DNA from: CAZSHX01 sp964606895
GTDB taxonomy: Bacteria; Bacteroidota; Ignavibacteria; Kapaibacteriales; UBA2268
DNA: 42,034 nucleotides
Direction: 5' to 3'
NCBI GenBank assembly: GCA_964606895.1
Contig: CAZSHX010000040.1
Span: 1-42,034 of the forward strand
The notes under the pieces are model-generated. The model had not been told where the DNA came from, made no database searches, and saw only the letters and a list, made by a program, of their open reading frames with translations. Within the stretch, counting starts at the first letter, position 1. Each line of letters starts with the position of its first letter. Shown one piece after another: positions 1-7,717 of this stretch. Both the position numbers and the translations under genes were made by a program.

Positions 1-2
1 CC

Positions 3-368
3 ACTCCTCTCGCACAGTTATTTCGAGTTCATTATGCATCAATTCTATTTGCACTTGGCCTCGTTGTAATTGAAAATGTTGCCTGGATCATTGAACCCAC
101 CTTTTTTGGAAGGGTAATTGACGCTTTTATCGACAAAGCGGTGAACCAAGAAAGCGCAAAATTTATTTTGCCACTTCTCATGTGGGTGGGAGTATTTCTC
201 ATTAATTCAGGAGTGGGGGCGCTTCGCCGAGCGATAGATTCGAAGATCTACATGAATATATTCATAAAAATCGCTCTTCAAGTCGCGGAAACTGCAAAAG
301 AGCAAAACCAATCGACGTCCAAAACAGCAGCAAGAGCAGACCTTTCCCGTGAATTTATCAATTTTTTT
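3..368 (+). pseudogene. ABC exporter membrane domain, 5' fragment (partial, cut at both ends)
   Basis: The reading frame is open from the left edge of the window. It begins in a membrane segment (around LFALGLVVIENVAWIIEP) and continues through EPTFFGRVIDAFI and a second hydrophobic stretch (LPLLMWVGVFLI). This is the pattern of the first two helices of an ABC exporter transmembrane domain. Family-like sequence continues to about SREFINFF near position 368. After that the frame reads the antisense of the SRPBCC gene and stops at 444-446. The nucleotide-binding domain and most of the membrane domain are missing. The first GTG at 141 is only an internal valine codon; the true start lies outside the window. 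Family assignment is moderate, and the truncation is clear because an opposite-strand gene occupies the rest of the frame. Confidence 0.5.
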
Positions 369-656
369 CATTACCATATAGCCGGTTCCGGATTTTTTCC
401 CATCCCATTCCATTTTGGACCCAACTTCGCCGTCAACACCGCTTAGTGTGTATTTGGCTTCTTTGTCCATAGCTCTCCAGGGACTCCAGCTTTCCCAGTT
501 GCTGAATTTGGATACTTGCTCAAAAACCATTTCAGGGGGTCTTTTAATCTGTAAATAACGTGTTACAACATACCTTGACGGTAAAAACGCCGCTACAATC
601 AGAGCCAATCCTATTAGACCACCGATAATAAGAAGTATTATCTTAAATGCTTTCAT
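345..656 (-). pseudogene. SRPBCC-family (polyketide cyclase-like) membrane-anchored protein, 3'-truncated
   Basis: The start ATG (654-656) is preceded by a good Shine-Dalgarno (AGGAG). Residues 5-26 form one membrane segment. The following WESWSPWRAMDK and GVDGEVGSKMEWDGKKSGTGYM are typical of the SRPBCC/START-like family: a first strand with the WSPW motif, then a loop and the W-x-G-x-x-x-G-x-G strand. Family-like sequence ends near residue 99-104. The remaining residues to the stop at 207 are Cys- and Arg-rich and are the antisense of the ABC transporter fragment. A complete family member would need about 50-70 more residues with a long C-terminal helix. The function of such proteins is generally unknown; a small hydrophobic ligand is plausible. 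It is co-directional with the P-type ATPase gene 27 bases upstream and may have been its operon partner. Confidence 0.6.
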
Positions 657-683
657 TTTAAACTCCTAATATTATAATAAAAA

Positions 684-3440
684 TTAAATTTGGAACATCT
701 CAATTGTTCCTTTTATTCTTTTTGTCTCATTTCGATGAGCTTGAATATACTTCAGCAACTCAACAATAACGATGATTGAAAAAGTAACCAGTAATACCAA
801 ACCCCATTGCTCAAAACTTAGAGGCTGAGTTTTCATAAAAAAGTTCATAAAAGGAAGTTCGACGGCGGCTATCTGCAAACCAACAGCAAGCACCATAACT
901 GCGAGCAGTGGTATGTTTTTTGTAGGTTTTATTCGGTCGAGTTTGTGTTCTTTAAAAAAGGGAAGATTAAAGATTATGGATCTTTCAAGCGAACGAGAGT
1001 TTTGAACATTCCAAATCTGGAAAAATGCTAAAACACAGAATGCCATTGTTCTTGCATGTACTGCTTCATCCGGTGTCATGTGGAAAATGCTTGGAGCGGA
1101 AAAGACAAACATGATGAGTGTACCTGCCGCCATAACCACACCTGCTATGCCTATTCTGAAAATCATTCCACCCGAAATAAGAGGTCTGTTTCGTTTTCTT
1201 GGTGGAAATGCCATAACATCGCCATGCTCTTTTTCATAAGCAAGAGGGAAAGTGGATGTACCGTCCGTAACCAAATTCACCCATAAGAGTTGTGCAGGAA
1301 GCAAAGGGAGTGGTAGCCCGATTGCTACCGAAACAGCAATCGTCAATAACCCGCCAAAACTTGTGGAAAGAATATATAATAATATGTGTTGCAAATTATG
1401 AAGTATTATTCTTCCTCTTCTGACTGCCTGAACAATGGTAGCGAAATTGTCATCCATAAGCACCATGTGGGCGGCTTCTCTTGCCACATCGGTTCCGCTT
1501 CCCATAGCCACGCCAATATCTGCCTGCTTTAGTGCAGGAGCGTCATTCACTCCGTCGCCTGTCATCGAAACAACATTATTGTGAGCCTGAAGACTTTTAA
1601 CAATCCTGAATTTATGATGTGGTGCCACTCTTGCATATACGTCCAATTCGGGTACTCTTTTCATGAGCTCTTCGTCGGACATCTCGTCAATTTCCTGACC
1701 TGTTACAGCAGAAGGTAAGGGTTTGTCCCAACCTATACCAACAGCTTTGGCAACTGCCTGAGCAGTTTTAATATGGTCACCCGTAATCATAACAACTTTT
1801 ACTCCTGCATTATTGCAGTCTTTGACAGCCAATTTTGCTTCATCTCTTACTGAGTCTTCAATCCCCGCAAAACCAATAAAAGTAAGGTCAGAAAGTGTAT
1901 TTATGGTTAATGCATGCTGAGGGCAGTGTCCCTGATAAGCTAATGCCAATACTCTTAAGCCATCATTCGTTAGCAGGGCAATTTCTTTTGAGATTAGTTC
2001 TGATTCCAATGGGATTATATTACCATCTGGGTCAATCATATTTGTACATCTGTTTAGTATCTTTTCGGGAGCACCTTTGGCAAAAACATTACATTTGCCG
2101 TCAAGATTTGCTCTGACCGCCATCAGTTGGTTTTCAGATTCAAAGGGTATATCCACTATAACTTTAGCATCTTTGATGTTGAGTGCGAGCTTCTTTGTGG
2201 CAATCATCAAAGCACCTTCGGTAGGGTCGCCGGTGATTTTCCAGCTTTTTCCGTCTTCAGCCAATGAACTTTCTGTGCAAAATTCACCAACATAAGAAGC
2301 AAGTTCAAGAGCTTTTTTGAAATTATAATTGACCGGTTCGCCCGATTCTTTATAAACAACTTTACCTTCTTTGCTGTAGCCGGTACCGGAAACGATATAT
2401 TCTTCTCCACCGCAGAAAAGCTTTGTAGCTGTCATCTGATTTTTGGTAAGGGTTCCTGTTTTGTCAGTACAAATTACATTTGTACTTCCCAAGGTTTCGA
2501 CGGCGGCAAGCTTTTTGACAATTGCTTTATGTCGTGCCATTTGGGAAACACCTATGGAAAGAGTTATGGTAACAGCAACAGGTAATCCTTCGGGAATGGC
2601 AGAAACTGCTAACCCGACCGAAGTCATGAACATAGTGACTAAATCATTTCCGCGTAAAAATCCGACAATGAATATAGCCACCACAATGGACATAATTGTA
2701 ATGCTCAAAGCCTTGCTGAATTTTTCAATTTGATGCAGTAAAGGAGATACTGTATCTTCGGCTTCTGATATTTTTTCTGATATTTTCCCAAACTCTGTTG
2801 CATTTCCAACTTCACATACTACTCCAATTGCTCTTCCCTTTTGAACAATTGTTCCTGAATAGACCATATTGATTGTGTCACCCAGTGGAGCGTTATGTGG
2901 GAAAGTAGGTTTAACCGATTTATGGATGGAAAATGATTCTCCGGTGAGCATAGATTCATCAATCAGAAGATTATTGACCTCAATCAGTCTGCCGTCTGCA
3001 GGTGCTTTCATTCCGCTTTCCAGAACAAAAATATCCCCGCAAACTACTTCAGATGTTGGAATCGTTATTTGTATGCCATTTCGAATAACACGGGCATTGG
3101 GAGCGGCAAGCTGCTTAAGCATTTTAAGTTCGTTGGAAGCTTTTCTTTCCTGAAGAAAACCAATAGTAGTATTCAAAATAATAACAAAAACAATAAAAAT
3201 TGTATCTTTGAAATCAGAAATAATCGAATTCAGGACAGCAGCAATAATCAGAATGAAAATAATCGGATTGTTGAACTGTTCGAGTAAAAGCTTCCAATCA
3301 GGTTTAGCGTTCTTCGAAGTAATGTCATTTGTTCCGAATTTTTCTCTGTTCTCTTTGACCTGTTTGTCCGTTAAACCTTTGTCAGGTTGAACATCCCAAT
3401 GCTTTAAAACTTCGTCGTATGGTTTTGAGTGCCAATTCAT
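684..3440 (-). CDS. P-type cation-transporting ATPase (P2 class, Ca2+-type likely)
   Basis: 918 residues, the normal length for P2 ATPases. The order of parts is complete: N-terminal cation-ATPase domain (residues 1-70), actuator domain with TGES (166-169), M4 with PEGLP (283-287), phosphorylation site DKTGT with Asp326, nucleotide-binding domain containing the KGAPE motif, hinge TGDGVNDAPALKQADIGVAMG (split here only by reading), and a C-terminal six-helix bundle. M6 reads NLVTDGTSTFPLAYE, with the N-x-x-T-D of Ca2+ pumps, but the PLAYE end also recalls Na+/K+- and H+-type pumps, so Ca2+ is the likely but unproven substrate. The protein should sit in the inner membrane and export cations using ATP. 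It lies 27 bases upstream of the truncated SRPBCC gene on the same strand. No regulator is adjacent. Confidence 0.9.
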   Translation of the reverse strand: MNWHSKPYDEVLKHWDVQPDKGLTDKQVKENREKFGTNDITSKNAKPDWKLLLEQFNNPIIFILIIAAVLNSIISDFKDTIFIVFVIILNTTIGFLQERKASNELKMLKQLAAPNARVIRNGIQITIPTSEVVCGDIFVLESGMKAPADGRLIEVNNLLIDESMLTGESFSIHKSVKPTFPHNAPLGDTINMVYSGTIVQKGRAIGVVCEVGNATEFGKISEKISEAEDTVSPLLHQIEKFSKALSITIMSIVVAIFIVGFLRGNDLVTMFMTSVGLAVSAIPEGLPVAVTITLSIGVSQMARHKAIVKKLAAVETLGSTNVICTDKTGTLTKNQMTATKLFCGGEEYIVSGTGYSKEGKVVYKESGEPVNYNFKKALELASYVGEFCTESSLAEDGKSWKITGDPTEGALMIATKKLALNIKDAKVIVDIPFESENQLMAVRANLDGKCNVFAKGAPEKILNRCTNMIDPDGNIIPLESELISKEIALLTNDGLRVLALAYQGHCPQHALTINTLSDLTFIGFAGIEDSVRDEAKLAVKDCNNAGVKVVMITGDHIKTAQAVAKAVGIGWDKPLPSAVTGQEIDEMSDEELMKRVPELDVYARVAPHHKFRIVKSLQAHNNVVSMTGDGVNDAPALKQADIGVAMGSGTDVAREAAHMVLMDDNFATIVQAVRRGRIILHNLQHILLYILSTSFGGLLTIAVSVAIGLPLPLLPAQLLWVNLVTDGTSTFPLAYEKEHGDVMAFPPRKRNRPLISGGMIFRIGIAGVVMAAGTLIMFVFSAPSIFHMTPDEAVHARTMAFCVLAFFQIWNVQNSRSLERSIIFNLPFFKEHKLDRIKPTKNIPLLAVMVLAVGLQIAAVELPFMNFFMKTQPLSFEQWGLVLLVTFSIIVIVELLKYIQAHRNETKRIKGTIEMFQI

Positions 3441-3634
3441 ACAATATCAAAATTGAAATTATTATTCATTATATCAAAAATTCATTAAGAATAAACTTTA
3501 ATTTAATAAAAAAAATCCAAATTTACCCAAGAAATCTACTAACTTTATATTCTAATAATAAATTAATGGAAAAAAAGTTATAGTTTTGTTTTTTGGAATT
3601 TTGCATTTGTGTATATTTTGGAGTATTATTTATC

Positions 3635-4906
3635 ATGAAAATATCTGTTATTGGTTTGGGTTATGTGGGATTACCGCTTGCCGCGGCATTGGTACTCAAA
3701 ACAAAAAACGAAATTGTCGGCTACGATATCAGTGAGTCACAAATCAGCAAAATCAAACAAGGCATCTGCCCAATTGATGACATTCAATGTGCTAAAGATT
3801 TAACTATCGCCAAGTTTGCAGTTTCAAACGATGATACAGTTCTTGCCAATTCTGATATCTATATTGTCTGCGTTCCTACTCCGGTTCTGAATGATTATAC
3901 TCCGGACTTAGGTCCTGTCGAGGAAGCCGCAAGGAAAATTTCAAAATATTTGGAAAAAGGACAGATTGTTGTAATCGAATCAACGGTTAATCCGGGTGTC
4001 TGCGAAGAAGTTGTTCAGCCGATTCTCGAATCAGGTTCAGGCTTGAAAACCGGAATTGATTTCGACATTGCCCACTGCCCCGAAAGAATTAATCCAGGCG
4101 ATACAAAATGGAATGTATATAACATTCCAAGAAATATCGGCTCAACAAATCCAAAATCAACAAAAAGAATAGCCGATTTCTATAGAAGCTTCATTTCAGG
4201 CGAAATAAATGAAATGCCGGATTTGAAAACTGCCGAAGCTACAAAAATTATTGAAAATACATTCAGGGATATCAATATCGCTTATGTGAATGAGCTTGCT
4301 AAATCCTTTGACGTTCTTGGTATAGACCTTATAACGGTTATCAAAGGAGCCTCGAACAAACCATTTGCGTTTATGCCGCACTACCCGGGTTGCGGAGTCG
4401 GTGGACATTGCATTCCTGTTGACCCCTATTATTTAATAGAGCGGGCAAAACAAAGCGGTTTCGACCACAAATATCTCAAATTGGCGAGGGAGATTAACAA
4501 TTCAATGCCCGAATATACTGTTGACTTGCTGATTGAAGCATTAAACAAATTCGAAAAACCTCTGAAAAATACAAAAGTCGGTCTTCTCGGACTCACCTAC
4601 AAAGCAAATATTGGTGACTTACGGGAAAGCCCTGCACTGAAAATCAAGAGTTCGCTTGAAAAATATTCAGCTGATTTATTGATTTACGACCCATATTTTA
4701 CTGATTCCAACAATGTTTCAGGATTCGAGGAGCTACTGGAAAAATCTTATGCTATCGTTATTGCAACCGACCATTCGGAGTTCAAAGCAATAACAGCAGA
4801 AAAATTGAATAAATCAGACGTGAAAATCGTTATTGACGGAAAGAACTGTCTGGACAAAGAAAAAATAATACAAAACGGAATATATTACAAAGGTATCGGA
4901 AGATAA
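3635..4906 (+). CDS. wbpA: UDP-sugar 6-dehydrogenase, WbpA/TviB type
   Basis: 423 residues from the ATG at 3635. A 14-codon upstream extension is possible but lacks a family match, and GGAG at 3620-3623 supports 3635. The Rossmann motif GLGYVGLPLA (residues 7-16), CVPTP (79-83), ESTVNPGVCEEVV, the central-domain motif EATKIIENTFRDINIAYVNE and the active-site segment GCGVGGHCIPVDPYYL (catalytic Cys259) are all present. The enzyme family oxidises C6 of a UDP-sugar twice with NAD+. The GHCIPVDPYYL form is that of UDP-GlcNAc/GalNAc dehydrogenases rather than UDP-glucose dehydrogenase. The next gene, 17 bases on, is the aminotransferase that acts later in the UDP-diacetamido-uronic acid route, which supports the WbpA reading. 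The acetyltransferase (WbpD), the oxidase (WbpB) and the epimerase (WbpI) are not in the window. Confidence 0.85.
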   Translation: MKISVIGLGYVGLPLAAALVLKTKNEIVGYDISESQISKIKQGICPIDDIQCAKDLTIAKFAVSNDDTVLANSDIYIVCVPTPVLNDYTPDLGPVEEAARKISKYLEKGQIVVIESTVNPGVCEEVVQPILESGSGLKTGIDFDIAHCPERINPGDTKWNVYNIPRNIGSTNPKSTKRIADFYRSFISGEINEMPDLKTAEATKIIENTFRDINIAYVNELAKSFDVLGIDLITVIKGASNKPFAFMPHYPGCGVGGHCIPVDPYYLIERAKQSGFDHKYLKLAREINNSMPEYTVDLLIEALNKFEKPLKNTKVGLLGLTYKANIGDLRESPALKIKSSLEKYSADLLIYDPYFTDSNNVSGFEELLEKSYAIVIATDHSEFKAITAEKLNKSDVKIVIDGKNCLDKEKIIQNGIYYKGIGR

Positions 4907-4923
4907 TTATTAAGGAGAGATTT

Positions 4924-6033
4924 ATGCAATTTATTGATCTGAAAAAACAATACTCGATTTTAAAAGAACAAATTGACGCAAATATTCATGCCGTTCTTGA
5001 CCATGGTGCGTACATCATGGGACCCGAAATAACAAAACTTGAAAAAGAATTAGCCGACTTTACAGGCAGAAAATATTGTGTCGGCTGTTCCTCAGGAACT
5101 GATGCACTTCTTATGCCGTTAATGGCTTGGAATATCGGACCCGGAGATGCAGTTTTCACAACTCCTTTTACTTTTATTGCCACAGCAGAAGTGATTAGCC
5201 TTACGGGTGCAACCCCCGTTTTCGTTGACATTGATGCTAAAACTTACAATATTTCACCTGAATTGCTCGAAGAGAAAATTTTACAAATTAAAAACCACAC
5301 AAATCTAAAACTGAAAGCAATCATTCCTGTTGATTTGTTCGGTTTGCCTGCTGATTATGACAAAATCTTGAAAATAGCCGAAAAGTACAATCTTTTGGTA
5401 CTTGAAGATGCCGCACAGGGTTTTGGCGGTTCAATCAACGGAGTAAAATCAGGAAAATTCGGTCAGGCTTCTGCAACTTCCTTCTTCCCTGCAAAACCAC
5501 TCGGCTGCTATGGTGACGGCGGTGCAATTTTCACAGACGACAGCGAGCTTTATGAAAAGCTGATTTCGATTCGTGTACACGGACAGGGTACTGACAGATA
5601 CACAAATGTGCGAATCGGCATCAACGGCAGAATTGATTCGATGCAGGCGGCAGTTCTGCTTGCAAAACTTACAATTTTTGCAGATGAAATCAAAAGCAGA
5701 AATATCGTTGCGGCAAAATACAATTCAAAACTTAAAGACAAAGTTGTCGTTCCGTTTACACCTGACGGTTACATTTCGGCTTGGGCACAGTATTCTGTTC
5801 TTGCTGAAAATAACGAAATGAGAACTGCAATTCAGGATAAACTGAAAGCCAAGGGAATTCCAACTGCTATTTACTATCCGATTCCATTGCATTTGCAAAC
5901 AGCGTATCAATATCTCGGATACAATAAAGGAGATTTCCCTGTTTCTGAAGCCATGTCCGAAAGGATTTTCAGCCTTCCTTTCCATCCTTATCTGAATGAT
6001 GAGGATATTGACTTAATTTGTGAAACAATCTGA
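4924..6033 (+). CDS. wbpE: DegT/DnrJ/EryC1 aminotransferase, WbpE-like
   Basis: 369 residues, full length, with a strong Shine-Dalgarno (AAGGAGAG) before the ATG. It is a fold-type I PLP enzyme of the sugar aminotransferase family: GTDAL phosphate-binding loop (58-62), EDAAQGFGG (161-169), and SFFPAKPLGCYGDGGA with the Schiff-base Lys191, followed by GINGRIDSMQAAVL. The close match I recall to WbpE along the whole length (FIDLK start, HGAYIMGPEI, HYPIPL-like YYPIPLH, SLPFHPYL end) points to UDP-2-acetamido-3-keto-hexuronate 3-aminotransferase, which uses glutamate as donor. It follows the WbpA-like gene by 17 bases, so the two form an operon for an amino-uronic sugar used in surface polysaccharide. 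A perfect terminator hairpin lies 27 bases past the stop. Confidence 0.85.
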   Translation: MQFIDLKKQYSILKEQIDANIHAVLDHGAYIMGPEITKLEKELADFTGRKYCVGCSSGTDALLMPLMAWNIGPGDAVFTTPFTFIATAEVISLTGATPVFVDIDAKTYNISPELLEEKILQIKNHTNLKLKAIIPVDLFGLPADYDKILKIAEKYNLLVLEDAAQGFGGSINGVKSGKFGQASATSFFPAKPLGCYGDGGAIFTDDSELYEKLISIRVHGQGTDRYTNVRIGINGRIDSMQAAVLLAKLTIFADEIKSRNIVAAKYNSKLKDKVVVPFTPDGYISAWAQYSVLAENNEMRTAIQDKLKAKGIPTAIYYPIPLHLQTAYQYLGYNKGDFPVSEAMSERIFSLPFHPYLNDEDIDLICETI

Positions 6034-6059
6034 TCTAAAAGACTTACGATAAATTTTTA

Positions 6060-6098
6060 GATGGACTCCACCTCGCAGATGGAGTCCATCTTTTTTTT
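6060..6098 (+). terminator. Rho-independent terminator of the wbpA-wbpE pair
   Basis: An 11-bp perfect stem (GATGGACTCCA, 6060-6070, with TGGAGTCCATC, 6080-6090) with a 9-base loop is followed by eight T residues. Its position 27 bases after the wbpE stop makes it the end of that transcript. Confidence 0.9.
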
Positions 6099-6131
6099 GT
6101 TTCATAATAGTATCAATTATTTTTTTCCAGT

Positions 6132-6250
6132 AAACATGCAATGCAATTTTCATCTAACCTATTGATATTATTTCATATAACGATTTTTAACCGATTGCAT
6201 CTTTGAATGTAAAAAGATGCAAAGATGCAAATTGGTGAATATTCGGCAGA
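6132..6250. repeat. Interspersed hairpin repeat, copy A (incomplete)
   Basis: Copy A of a five-copy family (A, B, C, D, E). It shares the core TTCATCTAACCTATTGATA, then TTATTTCA-ATAACGATTTT. It carries hairpin 2, TTGCATCTTTG (6195-6205) with CAAAGATGCAA (6220-6230), a perfect 11-bp stem. The left arm of hairpin 1 is missing, and only GCAATGCAATT at its right arm remains. After the hairpin it shares GGTGAATATTCGGCA with copy D. It lies between the convergent wbpE and the 7046-6849 gene. Confidence 0.75.
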
Positions 6251-6255
6251 AGTCT

Positions 6256-6293
6256 TGAACTGGGATTTCTGGGATTTAAGGGATTAAGAGGTT
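6256..6293. repeat. GGGATTT-type repeat arm, single copy
   Basis: The segment reads TTGAACTGGGATTT, then two further GGGATT units. It matches the left arm of the inverted repeat at 7392-7518. Only one arm is present here. Copies of this arm seem to have been scattered in the same intergenic region. Confidence 0.5.
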
Positions 6294-6330
6294 TAATTTC
6301 CTAAAAACCTTATTTTTCCCAAATCCTTGA

Positions 6331-6437
6331 CCTTAGTAGCCCGAGAAACCCCAACGCCTCGCACCTCTTACCTTATTAAATCCTGTCAAATAATGTAATA
6401 AGGTTTGGTTCAAAGGGTTTACCGCGAGCTACTAAGG
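6331..6437. repeat. Nested inverted repeat
   Basis: Outer arms CCTTAGTAGC (6331-6340) and GCTACTAAGG (6428-6437) are perfect complements. Inside them ACCTTATTA (6370-6378) pairs with TAATAAGGT (6396-6404). The whole could fold into a two-tiered hairpin or cruciform. There is no T-run and no adjacent gene end that would explain it as a terminator, so it is more likely a palindromic repeat unit. Confidence 0.45.
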
Positions 6438-6470
6438 TTTGCTTACCAAACAATGCGTAATTCCATTTAA

Positions 6471-6730
6471 TTTCCCCAAATTTGCATTGCATCCTCAAAA
6501 AATTATTATGCAGAAAATGCAATTACATTTTACCTAACACATTGATATTTCTTCAAATAATGGATATTTTCCAATTGCATCTTTGAGTGCAAAATGATGC
6601 AAAGATGCAATTCTTACGCCCTCTCCCTCGGAGAGGGATGGGGTGAGGTTCCTATATTTCAATGAACGTGACACATGAAATAAACGAAAATAATAATTAT
6701 TTATAGCTGTGGAAATGAGGTAAGAAATAA
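6471..6730. repeat. Interspersed hairpin repeat, copy B (long form)
   Basis: Starts with CCCCAAATTTGCATTGCATC, as copies C and E do, and continues through the common core. Hairpin 2 is the longest in the family: AATTGCATCTTTG (6573-6585) pairs perfectly over 13 bp with CAAAGATGCAATT (6600-6612). Hairpin 1 is degenerate here. The tail (about 6613-6730) contains GCCCTCTCC, GAGAGGG and GGGGTGAGGTTC and continues as an AT-rich stretch that also ends copy E, so B and E are long forms. Confidence 0.75.
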
Positions 6731-6738
6731 TAATTTTA

Positions 6739-6792
6739 GGTTAGAAGTTGCTCCCTGTCCTCTTAGATTGATAGAATATTAATACAGCAAGT
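6739..6792. repeat. 54-bp direct repeat, unit 1
   Basis: The 54 bases from GGTTAGAAGTTGCTCCCTG to GCAAGT recur with only a few substitutions at 7535-7588, in the same orientation. Unit 1 runs directly into the palindrome at 6788-6821. Unit 2 has no palindrome at the same point, so the palindrome may have been inserted in, or lost from, one of them. Confidence 0.65.
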
Positions 6793-6821
6793 AGGGAACA
6801 GGCATGCCTGTTCCCTACTTG
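6788..6821. repeat. Perfect 34-nt palindrome (GTAGGGAACAGG family), copy 1
   Basis: A gapless perfect palindrome centred on GCATGC at 6804/6805. Its left half reads CAAGTAGGGAACAGGCA. The same core, 28 nt long, recurs at 7322-7349. There is no loop and no T-run, so it is not a normal terminator. It belongs with the short palindromic repeats of this region. Confidence 0.8.
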
Positions 6822-6848
6822 GAATCCCCAAAAATATTTCGCAAATCT

Positions 6849-7046
6849 TTATGAATGATTAATATAATCCATAGCCCGGGTTGATAAATCTTCGACACTA
6901 ATGTTTTCAAACAGATTTTTACGCCATTGGGTATAGTCAAATTTTTCTTTATTTATTAGCATAAAAAATCTTTCAACTTCAACAATATCCAATTTTTCAG
7001 CAAGAGCATTAAAACCCTCTTGCTTAATTGTATTATCAGTCCTCAT
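6849..7046 (-). CDS. Small conserved protein, probable PIN-associated antitoxin
   Basis: 65 residues from the ATG at 7046 (MRTDNTIKQEGF). An in-frame ATG at 7058 adds MRIK, but GAGG at about 7053-7056 is well placed for 7046. The protein is hydrophilic and helical, ending EDLSTRAMDYINHS. I recognise the pattern 'KQEGFNALAEKLDIVEVERFFMLI' (split here: EGFNALAEKLDIVEVERF and the rest) as a small protein often found beside PIN-domain toxins, so antitoxin is the likely role, but no DNA-binding fold is visible. The start codon overlaps the stop of a decayed PIN-domain gene (7036-7038), giving it the layout of a toxin-antitoxin pair whose toxin has died. It is intact in length and could still be expressed. 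Confidence 0.6.
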   Translation of the reverse strand: MRTDNTIKQEGFNALAEKLDIVEVERFFMLINKEKFDYTQWRKNLFENISVEDLSTRAMDYINHS

Positions 7047-7320
7047 TTTTATCCTCAATGAATTGAATAAAATTTATAGGGTTAAATATTTTAATATTTC
7101 CAATAATATTAGCTTTTTTAATAATCCCTTTATCTGTTGTAATGAAAAAATCACATTTTGATTCGACTGCACAGGCTAATTAAAGTGAATCCTTAACGCC
7201 AAGAGATGATTTTTGATAAGTTTTATTGTTTTAAATGTCAAATATTTTATTCAAAAAGTCCTTAGGAGTAGAAGGGCTTTTATTTATATTCATCTTCATT
7301 TCAATTTGTTCATTTTTATC
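7036..7320 (-). pseudogene. PIN-domain toxin (VapC-like), truncated with two in-frame stops
   Basis: Reading the minus strand in the frame that ends with TGA at 7036-7038 gives GVKDSL*LACAVESKCDFFITTDKGIIKK followed by IKIFNPINFI (the stop splits the first part). KD-x-LH-x-A-A and C-D-x-F-x-TTD-K are the third and fourth acidic motifs of PIN-domain ribonucleases. In-frame TAA codons stand at 7180-7182 and 7231-7233, the first exactly where the family has His. The frame continues upstream to 7320 and stops abruptly at the palindrome 7322-7349. The N-terminal half with the first catalytic Asp is absent. The gene is therefore inactive. Confidence 0.65.
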
Positions 7321-7321
7321 C

Positions 7322-7349
7322 GTAGGGAACAGGCATGCCTGTTCCCTAC
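7322..7349. repeat. Perfect 28-nt palindrome (GTAGGGAACAGG family), copy 2
   Basis: GTAGGGAACAGGCA and its exact complement with no spacer. It has the same core as 6788-6821. It begins two bases beyond the point where PIN-like coding sequence ends, which is consistent with insertion into, or rearrangement at, the toxin gene. Confidence 0.8.
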
Positions 7350-7391
7350 ATGAAATTATCAAATAATAACGTATTTCTTCATTTGATTTTT

Positions 7392-7518
7392 TGAACTGGG
7401 ATTTTCGGGATTTATGGGATTATGGGGATGAAACTTCTTGTTTTCTAATATTTATCGCGAACTATACTCTGAATTTCTTATCCCATTAATCCCTAAAATC
7501 CCACAAATCCCGGTTCAG
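7392..7518. repeat. GGGATTT-periodic inverted repeat
   Basis: Left arm 7392-7429 (TGAACTGGGATTTTCGGGAT and on) contains GGGAT units every 8-9 bases. Right arm 7480-7518 is its imperfect complement (ATCCCATTAATCCC and on, ending CCCGGTTCA). The arms are about 39 nt and the loop about 50 nt. A lone left arm occurs at 6256-6293. Neither arm contains a coding signal. Confidence 0.6.
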
Positions 7519-7534
7519 ACAGTTTTACAGTTTC

Positions 7535-7588
7535 GGTTAGAAGTTGCTCCCTGATCTCTTAGATTGATTGAATATTAATACTGCAAGT
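7535..7588. repeat. 54-bp direct repeat, unit 2
   Basis: Same length and near-identical sequence to 6739-6792. Differences include T/A and C/T substitutions after CTCCCTG. The rest of 7589-7717 holds nothing I can identify apart from AT-rich spacer. Confidence 0.6.
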
Positions 7589-7717
7589 TGAAGACGGAAG
7601 GATGGGAACTCCTGAAGGAGAGGAAAATTTATTGGGTAATATCAAAAGCCTTGTAAATTTAAATATTTACAAGGCTTTATATCTTCATGGACGATTTGAA
7701 GTAATTAGAATTATTTT

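Noticed and set aside
207..446. Overlapping open frames continuing past the ABC/SRPBCC junction
   Set aside because: Each continuation is the antisense of the other gene and matches no family beyond the junction.
3593..3634. Upstream start of the WbpA-like gene
   Set aside because: The extra 14 residues precede the Rossmann beta-strand without family similarity, and the Shine-Dalgarno fits 3635.
6100..7600. CRISPR array
   Set aside because: The repeats vary in length and spacing and do not alternate with unique spacers of constant size; no cas genes are present.
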